A stretch of DNA of 64,000 bases from Streptomyces sp. NRRL F-525 (GCF_000716605.1 NZ_JNXE01000024.1:1-64000), one strand, 5' to 3'. Shown: positions 52,301-60,504, counted from the first letter of the stretch. The notes: generated from the sequence alone by a model not told the origin. Made by a program: numbers and translations.

Positions 52301-52530
52301 CGTCGAGGTGCCGCCATGCGGATTCCCAGGCTGCGGAGCAACTCCTGTCGGTTCCCGGGAGGCAGGGAGTTGAAGGCGAGTTCCACCATGCCGACCGTGA
52401 GGTCGCTCAGAGCGGCGGCGGCCGGGTGGTCCAAGGCGTTGAGCTCGGCGGCCAGTTGTGCCAGGCCGTCGGCCGACGCGTTCGGCGGGGACATCGGCGG
52501 CCCCGTGACGACGTTGTAGCGGTCCTGCAT
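46393..52530 (-). CDS. Giant P-loop ATPase (about 2045 aa) of unknown function
   Basis: This is a very large multi-domain protein I cannot name. Residues 1-430 are a mostly helical head with Cys near 98-100 (HTCTCGIG). Residues about 430-575 are a Pro/Ala/Thr linker. About 575-1100 is a long helical, TPR-like or coiled region. About 1210-1340 is an alpha/beta domain (LRVLLVWGRPPAKVVMNL, LLVVYFGTL). Then comes an ATPase with Walker A GGRGLGKS at 1376-1383 and Walker B LLILLDECDQF with D1476/E1477, as in STAND/AAA ATPases. The C-terminus holds a second NTPase-like module with a lost lysine (GTSATGVT near 1778) and a lid motif TSGWPLL near 1927. There are no transmembrane helices. I chose ATG 52530 (ACGGAG nine bases upstream); the frame is open to TTG 52614. 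It is downstream of, and co-oriented with, the 771-residue partner. Confidence 0.8.
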   Translation of the reverse strand: MQDRYNVVTGPPMSPPNASADGLAQLAAELNALDHPAAAALSDLTVGMVELAFNSLPPGNRQELLRSLGIRMAAPRRAGGALCQDVLTRLRRESRQHTCTCGIGKLTRTVISQVDRFVFAQDAETVPDPTARWSAPLVRTAVFASCNASVADAYILAWAADQEWFAVAADEKEKARLAAVADTARSIVAANPDFVPGGSENREPSSAGDGKRERAVERADPKTTAPDPAPCDDVPAMAPQDPPNGEALDPEAVCPLLESALTEARASVERVAGALADGRPPQDADLTPLTTLGVAFDDADDVLRAVGIEGVPRRLADMTHAVQAYREEQQRDVQAREFLRELLDVVCRPDSPAAFAAEAVRAATRSLLDAPGWGQTQREESATLAALARLIRSGRQADAAKEILDLQDRVVRVLPACVMAVVMVSELTFATGRTPARADSDGTGADTAEPASGTTTAEDTAIPPAGPVVPPGQPDGSAPEAPAVGPRTAGTTPAPARAADSAPQATAAEPPHLDEEQAPTPADSDTAPLVDSDTASPDVPAAVPTPTDLRPAKNASAPETVTDVDEGSEGSEEATAERALARLVVERRFGLAQHVASALGRPEPHAAALRLAGAAALLTSGDSQGARLTTDLLQRYGGYAGRDAEGIELLLLPALLRTALITGDHLAGAQLKALVPRLPDRLGEAAAAVADRALSGALMIASPLVVIADVSGTEARLGELRDQCHTLLAPQRLRFARATEIAKRWLAADEGMLGSLLMTVVRDNRDAVPQAREQVERLSKLAEINNEIDRMDRKHRSSSGKPLQGSGRQDLVHVVERTVGLVKEWCLAVDGARRSDRSDGDRAVKEISSLRQSLLNAKEEVLAELEQLARHSGTGAAATAWAARASMDELFALLAGDLATTRPGGWAEPELVLDAELLKVCDTRAERPSLDKLLTAVDRSWQTGLAERLDHDAFTAAHSIVELAGHGLLPAARTGEFTVPALIELSERAAARRAELGRAHDELVAELHRAQADGAVTDDQDLSLQELLADARNWLDGTEPDDLLDTRRALDTVRNDLPAFRQQAADRIRARLDALELTTEERAQVLRHLDTGGLATAADLVYFMEIGEDVPEIEGGESHLTDFFPAVPDGLPKGIDSELVGLVRSGGTHPTVPVLDYRDLSTDEAALAADILDEWRTLAANEPKDRLEVSAKRQVPRLLKLLGYDAKSARPLDERSPHLRRREYRLFEATEVEINGKAKAPAFGSQIREQGGNLRVLLVWGRPPAKVVMNLAERDASGASLLVVYFGTLSREARVELAVGSGRLQPLLVVDDAALAYLAARGNRQVSTATQTLLPFSGVNPYIREKRGRIGGEMFYGRDAERKSILDPRGTQVIYGGRGLGKSALLADAGERFTEQRPGYHQAVYVNLDQENIGKGSSFGPERLWSVLGRELTEAQILDDRPQGRRKGQEISERVRAGIRTWLDGDSRRRLLILLDECDQFFEADAPRFDQTKKLKGLGSDTKDRAKVVFAGLHSVQRFSKLASNGPFGHLAQTPKVIGPLAPQSAAELLVEPMRGLGFEFKDLDLVNRVLGYCSYQPFLLQMFGHRLVELMHRKRARRGAEGPAYEVEVTDIEVVESDAALRDGISAAFKDTLSLDHRYDVIANVLAYHARLHGLEGRLSDTELREECETYWRRGFEQLDTEGFRAYLSEMVGLGILAPNHDGLGWHLRGPNALRMIGTSHEVEARLLRAEQDCELQESIVQEGRPELPDGQPAPLTNTQLDDLLGERSSRTRVVLGTSATGVTEVARTLRTIAGPIDGWTLPPVGKPSVYKQELTGGRPRERRVVISDFVNYRDPVRPETCREAVDLAETLLPTTAGVTRAVVLVTDTTQLALWRSLLTGTEPTSAAPVVLRRHDRRSLRGWAQRVNMFHTEDRLDRLYGLTSGWPLLVGRAHRMHAELGDPDEVLRRLADAQADRSEARAFAEATGVYADPLLVTGYRILDDEFKEGLFDLDSAVTAVAVDIDDEDEAGWIVNCLDALQVFDREIAQLRLEPLLRQCVALHA

Positions 52531-52674
52531 GGACGCGTACTCCGTTTCTTCGGCTGTTGGGGAGTTGGTTTCCGAAAACGGCTCGCTCGGCGACGAGGAG
52601 CTTTGAAGCGACAAGGCGGCAAGGCGGCAGCAGAGAGGGCCGAACCGGTGGCAGGCGTGAGACCCGTGAACGAA

Positions 52675-54990
52675 TCAGTGGCCGCGCGTGTGCTCGGTGA
52701 CGAACGTGTACCCGTCGGGCAGTTCCCAGCCGTCCGCCTTGCCGAGCCTGCGGCAGTACTCCCGAAAGGCCGATCGCTGAACCACGCTGGGCACATAACC
52801 CGGTTGCAGGCGGCGTAGATGACCGGGTACGAACTGGACGCCACGCAGCCCCGGGGCATCCGGTTCTGTACCTCCCCATGGGCGTATCACCCGCCGTCGG
52901 ACGGGGCGATAGCCGATGAGAGGGATGGTCGGCTCCCCGCCTCGGGCCGGGAAGTGCGGCTGGCCCCAGACGTCGCGGCTGCCGAAGGCGGGTTCCAGGA
53001 GTCGTTCCGCGAACAGTTCCGCGACGGCAGATTCCAGTGCGTCGACCTGTGCGCGTGCTGGCTGCCGGCCGTAGACCGCGAGCGGGAGGACCGTCCGGTC
53101 CAGCAAGGCATGGCCGTCCGGGGTGAGCAGCCCGCAGCGGCGCACCGTGCGCATCACGAGCTGCCGAGGGTCGAGCCCGACCGCCGAGTCCCTATGACGG
53201 TCACTGCCCGGAACGTCCTCCCTGGTCACCACGCGAGGGTCGAAGCAGTGTCCGATCACACGGTCGCCGACGTGCACCGGTTCCTTGAGTGCTGTCGTGG
53301 CCACGCGAACCACCGTGCTGCCGCGGGACCAACGCAGTTCCAGCATCAGCCCCGGGAAGAAATCGCGGGGCCATGCGACCCCGGTCAACCGGCCGGTCTC
53401 GTCGCCGAGTTCGGCGACGACGTCCTGAAACGCCTCGTCCTCGTCCAACTCCCCTCCGAGGTGGGTGAGTTCGAGGCGGGTCGTAAAGCGCCGGCCGTGC
53501 GAGCCATGAAGTTCCCGCGCGACGTCCGCAGGCAGGGAGAACCGACTCTCGATGAGGTGGCCCAGCCGCAGGGGCGACCGCCAGACGATCTCCCTCGTGT
53601 CGGCCCGAAGCAGCTCGGTGGGACCGAGAGCGGCGTCGTCGGCAAGAGGCAGATAGACCGGGTCCACCTCCGGATCCGGCTCCGACGGCGCGCCGGCCGT
53701 GGACCTCCAACCACGTCCGGCCGGTATCAGAGGATCTCCGGGAGCTTCCGTGTCACCGGGGTGGTGGGACCGCCATATGCCGCCGCCCTCGAAGGCGTCA
53801 TCGAGCGTGATGCGACAACCGTTCTCGAACATGCCTTGATCGCTGTCCCGTTGGACCACGTCGGCGAGCGTCACATTCGCCCGGCACACCGCTTTGGCGT
53901 ACCCCACTCCCCTGAGCGGTTCCGCTGCCCGGGGAAACCCGCGAAGCAGTGGTCCGACCGCGGTGTACACGGTGACCGGGGAGGCGAGACCGTGGCGCCG
54001 CCTCGCCGGGGTGGCCGCGCGTTCCACCGCTGCCGTCAGAGACCTGAGGTCATCGCCGCCCAGGGGCCCCGTGTCACGCCAGCCCTCCGCCAAGGAGGTC
54101 CGGGTCATTGCGTAGTGACCCCATGTACGCAGCAGGTCGGAGGAGTTGACGACACCCCGCACCGTGTCGAGAAGACCGAGCAGACCGCGCCGGAGATCGT
54201 CGTCGTGGGTACCGCCGACCAGTTCGGCGAGGGAGACAGGGACGAAGGGACTCAGTAACTGCTCCCGAGCCGTCGTCAGAAGGTAGTCCGAGTAGGCCGT
54301 CAGGTCGTCGCACCGGGCCGCCTCCTGGGAGGGGTAACAGACGTCCACGACGACATGGCCGTCGCCATTGATCCAGCGTCGGCGGGTGCGTAAGCGGTGC
54401 AGCTGAGCCGGCGACAGGCTCAGAGCCGGGCCGAAGGCATGGAGGTCCGGGACCAGTAATTCCCGTCGTCGCGGAGCGTCGCGGTCACCTGACTCGGCCG
54501 GACCTTCGGCACCCGCGGGAGCCCCTGACACCCAGGCCGGTACGTCGCCGAGGGCACCCACTTCCGGGTGGGCACCCTCGCGGTAGACGATCTCGGCGTA
54601 GAGAGGATCCGACCCGGTGGCGACACACACCATGGCACCGACCGGGAGCACGGGAGCGCACTCGCCGAAGGTGATCACGGGGAAGTCGTCGAGGCGCAGC
54701 GGGCTGCCTCCGTAGCCGTCGCCTCCGAGGTCGTAGCCGAAGTACACGGCGTTGAAGGCGACGGTGGTGTGAACCGGCGCCGGGCGGGCCGTGACAACCG
54801 CTTCGAGATAACGCAGCAGCCGATCCCGTTCCTGGTCGGGTACGGCCTCGTAGCCCCCTGTCATCGCGGAGGTCAGAAGAGCCTGGGCGCCGTACGGATC
54901 AGGCACGTCCGTCCTGTCACGACGCACCGATGACGTCTCCGGTCCCCCACATTCGCCAACCGTTGCTGATACATACGGGTCCCCACCCAT
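52675..54990 (-). CDS. 771-aa partner protein of the giant ATPase, no known domain
   Basis: This soluble protein is rich in Arg, Asp and aromatic residues. It is predicted to be mixed alpha/beta, with no signal peptide or membrane segment and no family I recognise. The N-terminal third contains FNAVYFGYDLGGDGYGG. The middle is LLGLLDTVRGVVNSSDLLRTWGHYAM. The C-terminal part has an Arg-rich segment (YRPVRRRVIRPWGG) that could contact nucleic acid, and it ends HLRRLQPGYVPSVVQRSAF. GGAGG sits five bases before ATG 54990. The ATPase gene follows 144 bases after the stop if ATG 52530 is used, and 60 bases if TTG 52614 is used. The two look like an operon and presumably act together. Confidence 0.78.
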   Translation of the reverse strand: MGGDPYVSATVGECGGPETSSVRRDRTDVPDPYGAQALLTSAMTGGYEAVPDQERDRLLRYLEAVVTARPAPVHTTVAFNAVYFGYDLGGDGYGGSPLRLDDFPVITFGECAPVLPVGAMVCVATGSDPLYAEIVYREGAHPEVGALGDVPAWVSGAPAGAEGPAESGDRDAPRRRELLVPDLHAFGPALSLSPAQLHRLRTRRRWINGDGHVVVDVCYPSQEAARCDDLTAYSDYLLTTAREQLLSPFVPVSLAELVGGTHDDDLRRGLLGLLDTVRGVVNSSDLLRTWGHYAMTRTSLAEGWRDTGPLGGDDLRSLTAAVERAATPARRRHGLASPVTVYTAVGPLLRGFPRAAEPLRGVGYAKAVCRANVTLADVVQRDSDQGMFENGCRITLDDAFEGGGIWRSHHPGDTEAPGDPLIPAGRGWRSTAGAPSEPDPEVDPVYLPLADDAALGPTELLRADTREIVWRSPLRLGHLIESRFSLPADVARELHGSHGRRFTTRLELTHLGGELDEDEAFQDVVAELGDETGRLTGVAWPRDFFPGLMLELRWSRGSTVVRVATTALKEPVHVGDRVIGHCFDPRVVTREDVPGSDRHRDSAVGLDPRQLVMRTVRRCGLLTPDGHALLDRTVLPLAVYGRQPARAQVDALESAVAELFAERLLEPAFGSRDVWGQPHFPARGGEPTIPLIGYRPVRRRVIRPWGGTEPDAPGLRGVQFVPGHLRRLQPGYVPSVVQRSAFREYCRRLGKADGWELPDGYTFVTEHTRGH

Positions 54991-55605
54991 GGCACCTCCG
55001 CCGCACTACTGACCGCTGCGGTCCGGCGTGCGGTAATTCCCGCAGACTATGCCGTCCCATGGCATTCCGGAGGCACTTTCGTCACTTTGCGCTGATCGAT
55101 AGTGACTCACATCGATCAGGGCAGCGCACCAATCGAACACCTTCGGTCGAATCTGTCAAAGGACGCCGCGCGGCGGCGCGGGCATCAGGCTGCGCCGTCG
55201 CACCGACGGCACCTGGTTCCGGGGGCCGGCGCTGTGTCGTCCGCGAGAACTCGGCACACAGCCCCCGCCACCCGTCACACCAGCCGCCTGATCTCCCCAC
55301 GCACCCGGTAGAAACCGCCCGCGGAGGAATGCAGCACGTCCACCAAATAGCGCGCCCGAGGCTCCCGTATCAGTGCGCACAGCCTCGCGCAGCACGAACC
55401 GGCAGGTCAGGGGGCGGGAACACCCACTTGAGCGCCTCAAGCGGCAGACCTGGGCGCAGAAGCATGTGCCCGCAACGCACCCTTCACCCCGACCCCCGCC
55501 AAGTTCTTCGAGGGCGACCGGCAGATGGAGCAGGGCAAACACGGCCTCACCGACGACGACCAGAGGACGCCGTATCACCAAGAAGTAGTCCGCGAGTTAC
55601 GCTGT
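54991..55605. other. Intergenic stretch with one coding-like patch
   Basis: This is about 615 bases upstream of the two-gene ATPase operon. It should contain that operon's promoter, but no convincing -35/-10 pair stands out. A plus-strand frame around 55450-55590 reads like protein (for example FFEGDRQMEQGKHGL) but has no start with a ribosome site. It may be a 3' remnant of a lost gene. Confidence 0.4.
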
Positions 55606-55637
55606 CGGCCCCGCGATCGGAACAGATCGCGGGGCCG
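55606..55637. terminator. Strong hairpin terminator
   Basis: CGGCCCCGCGATC (55606-55618) and GATCGCGGGGCCG (55625-55637) are perfect 13-bp arms around GGAACA. It lies 13 bases beyond the stop of the DUF397 gene and would also end anything transcribed from the left on the plus strand. Confidence 0.75.
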
Positions 55638-55650
55638 TCGCCTTGCCTGA

Positions 55651-55860
55651 TCAGTCGCTCAACTGCCCGTTCCCTATTGCCGAAACGAAGGAGTTCCACC
55701 CGCCGACAGGGAACACAAGCACCGGCCCGTGGGGAACCTTGCTGTCCCGTACCGGGACGACAGCGGCGAAGTCGTCAGAGACCTCGACGCAAGCCCCACC
55801 GTCCTGGTTGCTGTAGCTGCTCTTACGCCAGGACGCGGCAGTCAGGTCGATGGATCGCAC
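55651..55860 (-). CDS. DUF397-domain protein
   Basis: This 69-residue small protein has the DUF397 signature LTAASWRKSSYSNQDGGACVEVSDD, then VPVRDSKVPHGPVLVFPVGGWNSFV. In Streptomyces these genes sit just downstream of XRE-DUF5753 regulators (the BldB/WhiJ-like arrangement). The GTG start at 55860 overlaps the end of the broken regulator frame. It is probably intact even though the regulator gene is frameshifted. Confidence 0.9.
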   Translation of the reverse strand: MRSIDLTAASWRKSSYSNQDGGACVEVSDDFAAVVPVRDSKVPHGPVLVFPVGGWNSFVSAIGNGQLSD

Positions 55861-56701
55861 GTGACTTCCTCCAACATCTGCAGGATGAACTTCCGCGACT
55901 CCGCCGGGGAAAGCGCCAGGTCGCGCACCGCATCGTACGCCTTCTGCAAACTCACAACAGGGCCGGACTCCTCGATGAGTTCGCCCCGGTATCCATTCTC
56001 GGTATACGCGACGGTCCTGCCCTCCGGAAGGAGGAGATACCACATGTCGGCACTCACGAGACCGTGCAAACCCGCGCTCTGCAGAAGCACATGGACCGTC
56101 ACGTTCGGCCGTTCGGCCGCTCGGCCACTTCGGCCACTTCGGCCACGTACTCCAACTGCCGCCGCCACTCCGCCTCGTCCCGCAACGGCGTCCGCAGTAC
56201 CGCCTCCGACAGGATCGTCCGGAACGGCGGCGCGTCCTTCCCCACCAACAACTCCCGCCGCCCCATCCGGGCATCGACCTGCTGCTCAAGCTCCTTCCCC
56301 TCAAGCCCGCCCGCCGCCAACATCTCCCGCGCATACCCCGGCGTCTGCAACAACCCCGGCAGCACGCTCACCGCGAAGTGCCACAAGCTCACCGCCTCCG
56401 CCTCAAGCGCCATGTACCGCCGGTATCGCTCGCGGAACTGCGTATGGTCCCCGGCTGCCAGCTCCCACAACGCCAGCAACAGCCCCGGCGTCCCGTAGTG
56501 CGTGTCCAACGCCTGGACGACCTCCGGGCTGCCGAGCGTCTCGCCGTTCTCCATCTTGCCGAACAACGACCAGTCCCAGCCGAGCCGTTCACCGAGCGCC
56601 CTCAGGCTCAGCCCGCTCGCTTCCCGTAGCCTCCGCAACTCCTCGGCGAACCGCTGGCGGGGTTCCTGACTGCGGTCGGTGATGACGCGCCGTTGCGGCA
56701 T
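55842..56701 (-). pseudogene. XRE/DUF5753 regulator broken by an 8-bp tandem duplication
   Basis: The first part (from ATG 56701) encodes an XRE helix-turn-helix (RFAEELRRLREASGLSLRALGERLGWDWSLFGKMENGE) and most of a DUF5753 domain, then ends after ERPNGRT at 56099. The rest of DUF5753 (VTVHVLLQSAGLHGLVSADMW to LQMLEEV) continues in another frame to 55842. At the junction, 56104-56119 holds TTCGGCCG twice in tandem. Removing one copy restores ERPNVTVHVLL exactly. The break may be real decay, phase variation or a sequencing error. Confidence 0.82.
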
Positions 56702-57063
56702 ACCGCTCCCTCCGGGACATGCGCGTAAGCGACGGGGAACGTGTGGAACCACCTCGGCGCGACGGGGAACCACCGCCCCGTCCACAACCCGGCCGCCCAT
56801 CTCCGGCCGCTTCCTCGTAACGTCCGGACTACGCAGCGTAATTCACCCAGAACAGCCGAGTCAGGCAATCAGCGGAACCGCCTCACTGACAAAGCCCTGG
56901 CCGACAGGTCGATCTCCGCGTGAACGGAGGCGTTCCGCACGTGTAGCTGAGCGCAACCACTTGGCTTCACGAAGCCCTCAGCTCGGAACGAGCGTCATTT
57001 CAGCGTCAAGATATCGCCCGTAACGCCCACACCGCGCACAGGGCACACCCACAAAACAGCAGG
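56702..57063. other. Upstream region of the XRE gene, no gene seen
   Basis: This is 362 bases with no convincing open frame on either strand. It should include the promoter of the XRE/DUF397 unit. The base composition is slightly lower in GC after 56840. I saw no clear palindrome. Confidence 0.4.
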
Positions 57064-57162
57064 TCAGGACAGCTTGGCGACCGGCTCCAGAATCGCCACA
57101 CACTCCACATGATGAGTCATCGGAAAGACATCAGCCTGAGCGTGATCAAGAGAACGCGCAGG
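57064..57162 (-). pseudogene. 3' fragment of a TrmA/RlmD-type RNA methyltransferase gene
   Basis: Read on the minus strand, this 33-codon piece ends DVFPMTHHVECVAILEPVAK plus two residues and a TGA stop. FPMTHHVECV is the highly conserved C-terminus of 23S rRNA (uracil-5)-methyltransferase-like proteins in Streptomyces. An in-frame stop at 57163-57165 closes it upstream. No complete copy is in the window. Next to an integrase island, this looks like the gene end duplicated at an attachment site. Confidence 0.72.
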
Positions 57163-57404
57163 TCAGAGGCAGTTTTTCGGCTCTACCAGGAGGCGTCAGG
57201 AGGCGCGGAGCGTCAAACGAGCGTCACGGCGAGGAAGTGGTGATGCCGTACGGCGGAGCGCTGCAAGGCGGTACACCCGCTGCCGCGCTGGCCGCGGTCC
57301 GGATCAGCCGAGGCGCTCGTACGGGGTATCTGCGCGCGGCGAGCACGGAGCGCCCGTCCTATGTTGGCCCTCCCACCCGCATGCCGTCGAGTGGAGTTGG
57401 CGTG

Positions 57405-58853
57405 GTGAAGGATGCGTTGACGAAGCCGCAGGTCGACTTGCTCCGGCAGATCGCGGCCGCTTCGGGTGCGACGCCGATTCCGCCTGCCCGGATCCAGACC
57501 TCCTGGGCGCTGGAACAGCGTGGGCTGGTCAAAAGGACCTGGCGTGGCAGCGGGCACGTCGCCGTGGTCACTGGGGACGGCCGCTACTACCTCAAGCACG
57601 GCAGGCACCCTCGACAGGTGCGGGCCGAGAAGGAGCGGCTGGAGGGCGATGCCGCCCAGGCCGCGCGGGCTCCGGCCGATGGGGCCGAGTTGATCTCCCG
57701 GCTGCAGTCGGCTTCGGGGAAGATCACGGTTCCCGATCCTGCCGCGCAGACCCGGGGCCGGTGGCGTGCGGCGTACTACGACGCGCTCCACCATGGGCAT
57801 GTCCCGGAAGGGCACAAGCTGCGGTGGAACGGCCGGCAGCGCGGCGACTGTGCCTTCACGCTGGTTGACGAGGGGGCCGAGAAGGCAGCCCAGCCTCCTG
57901 CGGTGCCGGCCATTGACGTACCGGAGCGCCTGGAGCATCCTCATCGTCTCGTTCGTGCGACGCGCAAGGCCCTCGGCCGGTCCCAGAACGTGATCGACAC
58001 CCGGGGCGCACCGGAGGTCATCCCGCTGTATCTGTCACGCGCGCTCGGCGACCGTGCCCTGCGGATCATGCACGCGCTCCTGAGCGAGGCCGAGAACCGG
58101 GGCTACACGGTCGAGACGCAGACCGACCTGGAGCGCGGCGAAGCCGTGCACACGCTGGCCATCGTGATCCGGGGTCGGGCCTTTCCTCTCGTTCTCACGG
58201 AGCGGACGGCCAGGGTTCCGCACGAGCCGAGCCCGCAGGAACTCCGCCAGCAGGAGCGAAACCCCTGGACGCGTCTGCCCAAGTACGACGAGGAGTTCAA
58301 CGGCCGCCTTGCCCTCGGCGCACCGGCCGGGACCCGGTATCAGCACTCGTACTCCTACAGTGACGGTGCGCGGTGGACGCTGGAGTCGCGTCTGGGACGC
58401 CTGCTGAACAATCTCGAACACCTCGCCGCGGAAGCCGAACGCCGGGACCGGGAGAGGGAACTGCGCGAGGCCGAGCAGCGGCGCGAGTGGTACGCGGCCG
58501 TGGCGCAGGCTCGCGAGCGGCAGATCGAGCAGTACCGCGCGGAGATCCTGCGCCAGCAGGTCCGGGCCTGGCGGGAGGCTGCCGAGATCCGTGCCTTCTG
58601 TCAGGCCGTCCGCGCCCGCGCCGGCCCTTCGCCGGTTGCCGCGGACGAGGCGGAGTGGCTGGAGTGGGCCGATGCGTTTGCGGCTCAACTCGATCCGCTC
58701 CAGGGGCCGTTGCGTGCGCCGCCGGATCCGCCGGCCCGGTCCGAGATTCTGCGTGAGCTGGCGAGGGTCGACGCCTACGCCTATCCGTGGCCGTTCGGCA
58801 CCGACGGTCGCTGGACTCGTCCGGAAGACGATCCGGCCGGCTCGCCTGCATGA
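57405..58853 (+). CDS. Island-associated hypothetical protein with long helical arm
   Basis: This protein of about 482 residues has an N-terminal segment (ALTKPQVDLLRQIAAASGATPIPPARIQTSWALEQRGLV) that resembles a winged helix. The middle is ALGDRALRIMHALLSEAENRGYTVETQTD, and a charged coiled-coil stretch runs at about residues 345-440 (AEAERRDRERELREAEQRRE and on). I have seen proteins of this general type in Streptomyces integrated elements but cannot name a function. GTG 57405 or 57402 follows GGAG; the frame is open from 57237. Confidence 0.65.
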   Translation: MKDALTKPQVDLLRQIAAASGATPIPPARIQTSWALEQRGLVKRTWRGSGHVAVVTGDGRYYLKHGRHPRQVRAEKERLEGDAAQAARAPADGAELISRLQSASGKITVPDPAAQTRGRWRAAYYDALHHGHVPEGHKLRWNGRQRGDCAFTLVDEGAEKAAQPPAVPAIDVPERLEHPHRLVRATRKALGRSQNVIDTRGAPEVIPLYLSRALGDRALRIMHALLSEAENRGYTVETQTDLERGEAVHTLAIVIRGRAFPLVLTERTARVPHEPSPQELRQQERNPWTRLPKYDEEFNGRLALGAPAGTRYQHSYSYSDGARWTLESRLGRLLNNLEHLAAEAERRDRERELREAEQRREWYAAVAQARERQIEQYRAEILRQQVRAWREAAEIRAFCQAVRARAGPSPVAADEAEWLEWADAFAAQLDPLQGPLRAPPDPPARSEILRELARVDAYAYPWPFGTDGRWTRPEDDPAGSPA

Positions 58854-58916
58854 TCCGGGCCTTTCCGGCCCGCACATGCCTTCGCCCTGTCCATGCAGGA
58901 CAGGGGGAAGGATCGT

Positions 58917-60037
58917 TCATGCAGCGATGGTGAGCGGCGCGTCCAGGCGTTCCCAGGCTCCGAGGACCGCCTTGTGGGCGTCCGGCTGCAGGTGGGCGTA
59001 GCGCTGGGTGGTCTGGAAGCTCTCGTGGCCCAGGAGGTGCTGGACCTCGTAGAGCGAGACTCCCTTCTGGACCAGCCACGAGGCGCAGGTGTGGCGCATG
59101 GAGTGCGGCGGGTAGTGCGGGACGAGCTGCTGCTCGCCGTCACCGTCGAAGTAGTAGGAGCCGTCCACGGCGGGCCACCACGTCTGCCGGCGCCAGTTGC
59201 CGTCGCTGAGGAGGCGACCGGTGCGGCCCTTGGTGACGGTGGTGAACACCACGGCATCCCGGTCCAGGCGGTGGATGTGGCGTTCCAGGGTCTCCAGGAC
59301 GTGGGGCGGAAGCGGGACCTCCCGGCGGCTCTTGGAGCTCTTGGGGTACTGCTTGATGCCGCTCTTGGTGTTGACCTCCACCACGAACAGGCGCGAGCGG
59401 CGCTGGTCGATGCGGTGGCGGTGCAGGCCGGAGAGTTCTCCCCAGCGCAGCCCGGTGTAGAAGCCGAGCAGGCACATCGTCCGCCAGGGGGCGGCGAGTT
59501 CGTCGAGGATGCTCTGCGCCTGGTCGAGTGTGAACCACTGCGGCGGCTTGACCGCGATCTGCGGGAGATCGATGCTGCGGCACGGGCTCACGGCGATCAC
59601 GTCGTCGTCGACGGCCGCGCGCATGATGGAGGACGTCAGGTTGTAGGCCCGCTTGATCGCAGCGGCCCCCGCGCCCTTCTCGACCAGGGCGCGGATCCAG
59701 CTCTGGACGTCCATGCGGGTGATGGCCCGCATCTCCCAGTCCGCCCAGTGGGGCACATGACGTGGTTCTTGATGCTGGAGGCATCGCCGCGCAGCGTGTG
59801 GGGCTCGACGATCCGGGCGCTCCACCATCGGTCGTGCCACTCACGGAACGACGTCTCGCCGGCTCGCGGGTCGCGCATGACGCCGCGGGCGAACTGGGTC
59901 TCCAAGTCGAGTCCCCAGGCCCGCGCTTGGGTCTTGAGGGGGAATGACTCGCTGAACCGGTCTCCTGTCCGGTTGAGTACGGTCGCCTGCCAGTTGCCGG
60001 AATTCAGCTTGCGGAGGTACGAGGCTCTACTCCTTGT
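58917..60037 (-). pseudogene. Tyrosine integrase, frameshifted by a CA dinucleotide
   Basis: The C-terminal catalytic domain is complete: Arg in FYTGLRWGELSGL, Lys in SSKSRREVPLP, HxxR in HSMRHTCASWL, His in LLGHESFQTTQ, Tyr in RYAHL. The SAM-like N-terminal domain (GNWQATVLNRTGDRFSESFP, FREWHDRWWSARIVEPHTLRG, SSIKNHV) is in a different frame. The two join if two bases are removed at 59754-59757, which reads CACA. No normal start codon follows the stop at 60038-60040, although AAGGAG is present. The excisionase gene lies just upstream. The element's integrase is therefore probably inactive. Confidence 0.82.
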
Positions 60038-60066
60038 TCAACGGTGACGGGCCGCAATGGCCGAGG

Positions 60067-60273
60067 TCAGCGGCGGGCTGCCGGCGGTGCGACTGTCCGG
60101 CGGCTGATGAACTCGTCGAGACCGACCGCCGGGACCCGCACGCGGGAACGCCCCGGGCCGGTACGGAGATCGATGACCGGCAGGTCACCGGCGGCGATGA
60201 AGCGGTAGACGGTTCGGCGGTCGACGTCCAGGGCGGCGGCGACAACGGGAATGGACAGCAGGCGCGCGGGCAT
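60067..60273 (-). CDS. Excisionase / MerR-like helix-turn-helix protein
   Basis: This 68-residue protein has SIPVVAAALDVDRRTVYRFIAAGDLPVIDL and RVRVPAVGLDEFI, the standard excisionase-type helix-turn-helix found next to integrases of actinobacterial integrated elements. It directs excision by the integrase and binds DNA at the attachment site. It ends about 30 bases before the integrase frame. Confidence 0.85.
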   Translation of the reverse strand: MPARLLSIPVVAAALDVDRRTVYRFIAAGDLPVIDLRTGPGRSRVRVPAVGLDEFISRRTVAPPAARR

Positions 60274-60504
60274 GGGTGAGTCCTTGACAGTGGGATGGGG
60301 CGGGCGCACGGCGAGTCGACAGCCGGGCCATCAGCCGGTGCAGGGGCGAAGGTCAACCAGCCGCTTCGGGCAGCGGGACCAGGCCATGGAGCATGGGTGT
60401 GCTACGTGAGGGCGTCGTTGCGGTGAACGCACGCAACGCTCATGAGGGGAAAGGCGAGCGCCGCCAGCGCTCTGGACGGGGGCCAGAGCGCCGGGCGAGA
60501 GCGG

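Noticed and set aside
54930..56498. 522-codon plus-strand frame as a gene
   Set aside because: It covers the DUF397 and XRE genes in antisense and has no recognisable domain or ribosome site.
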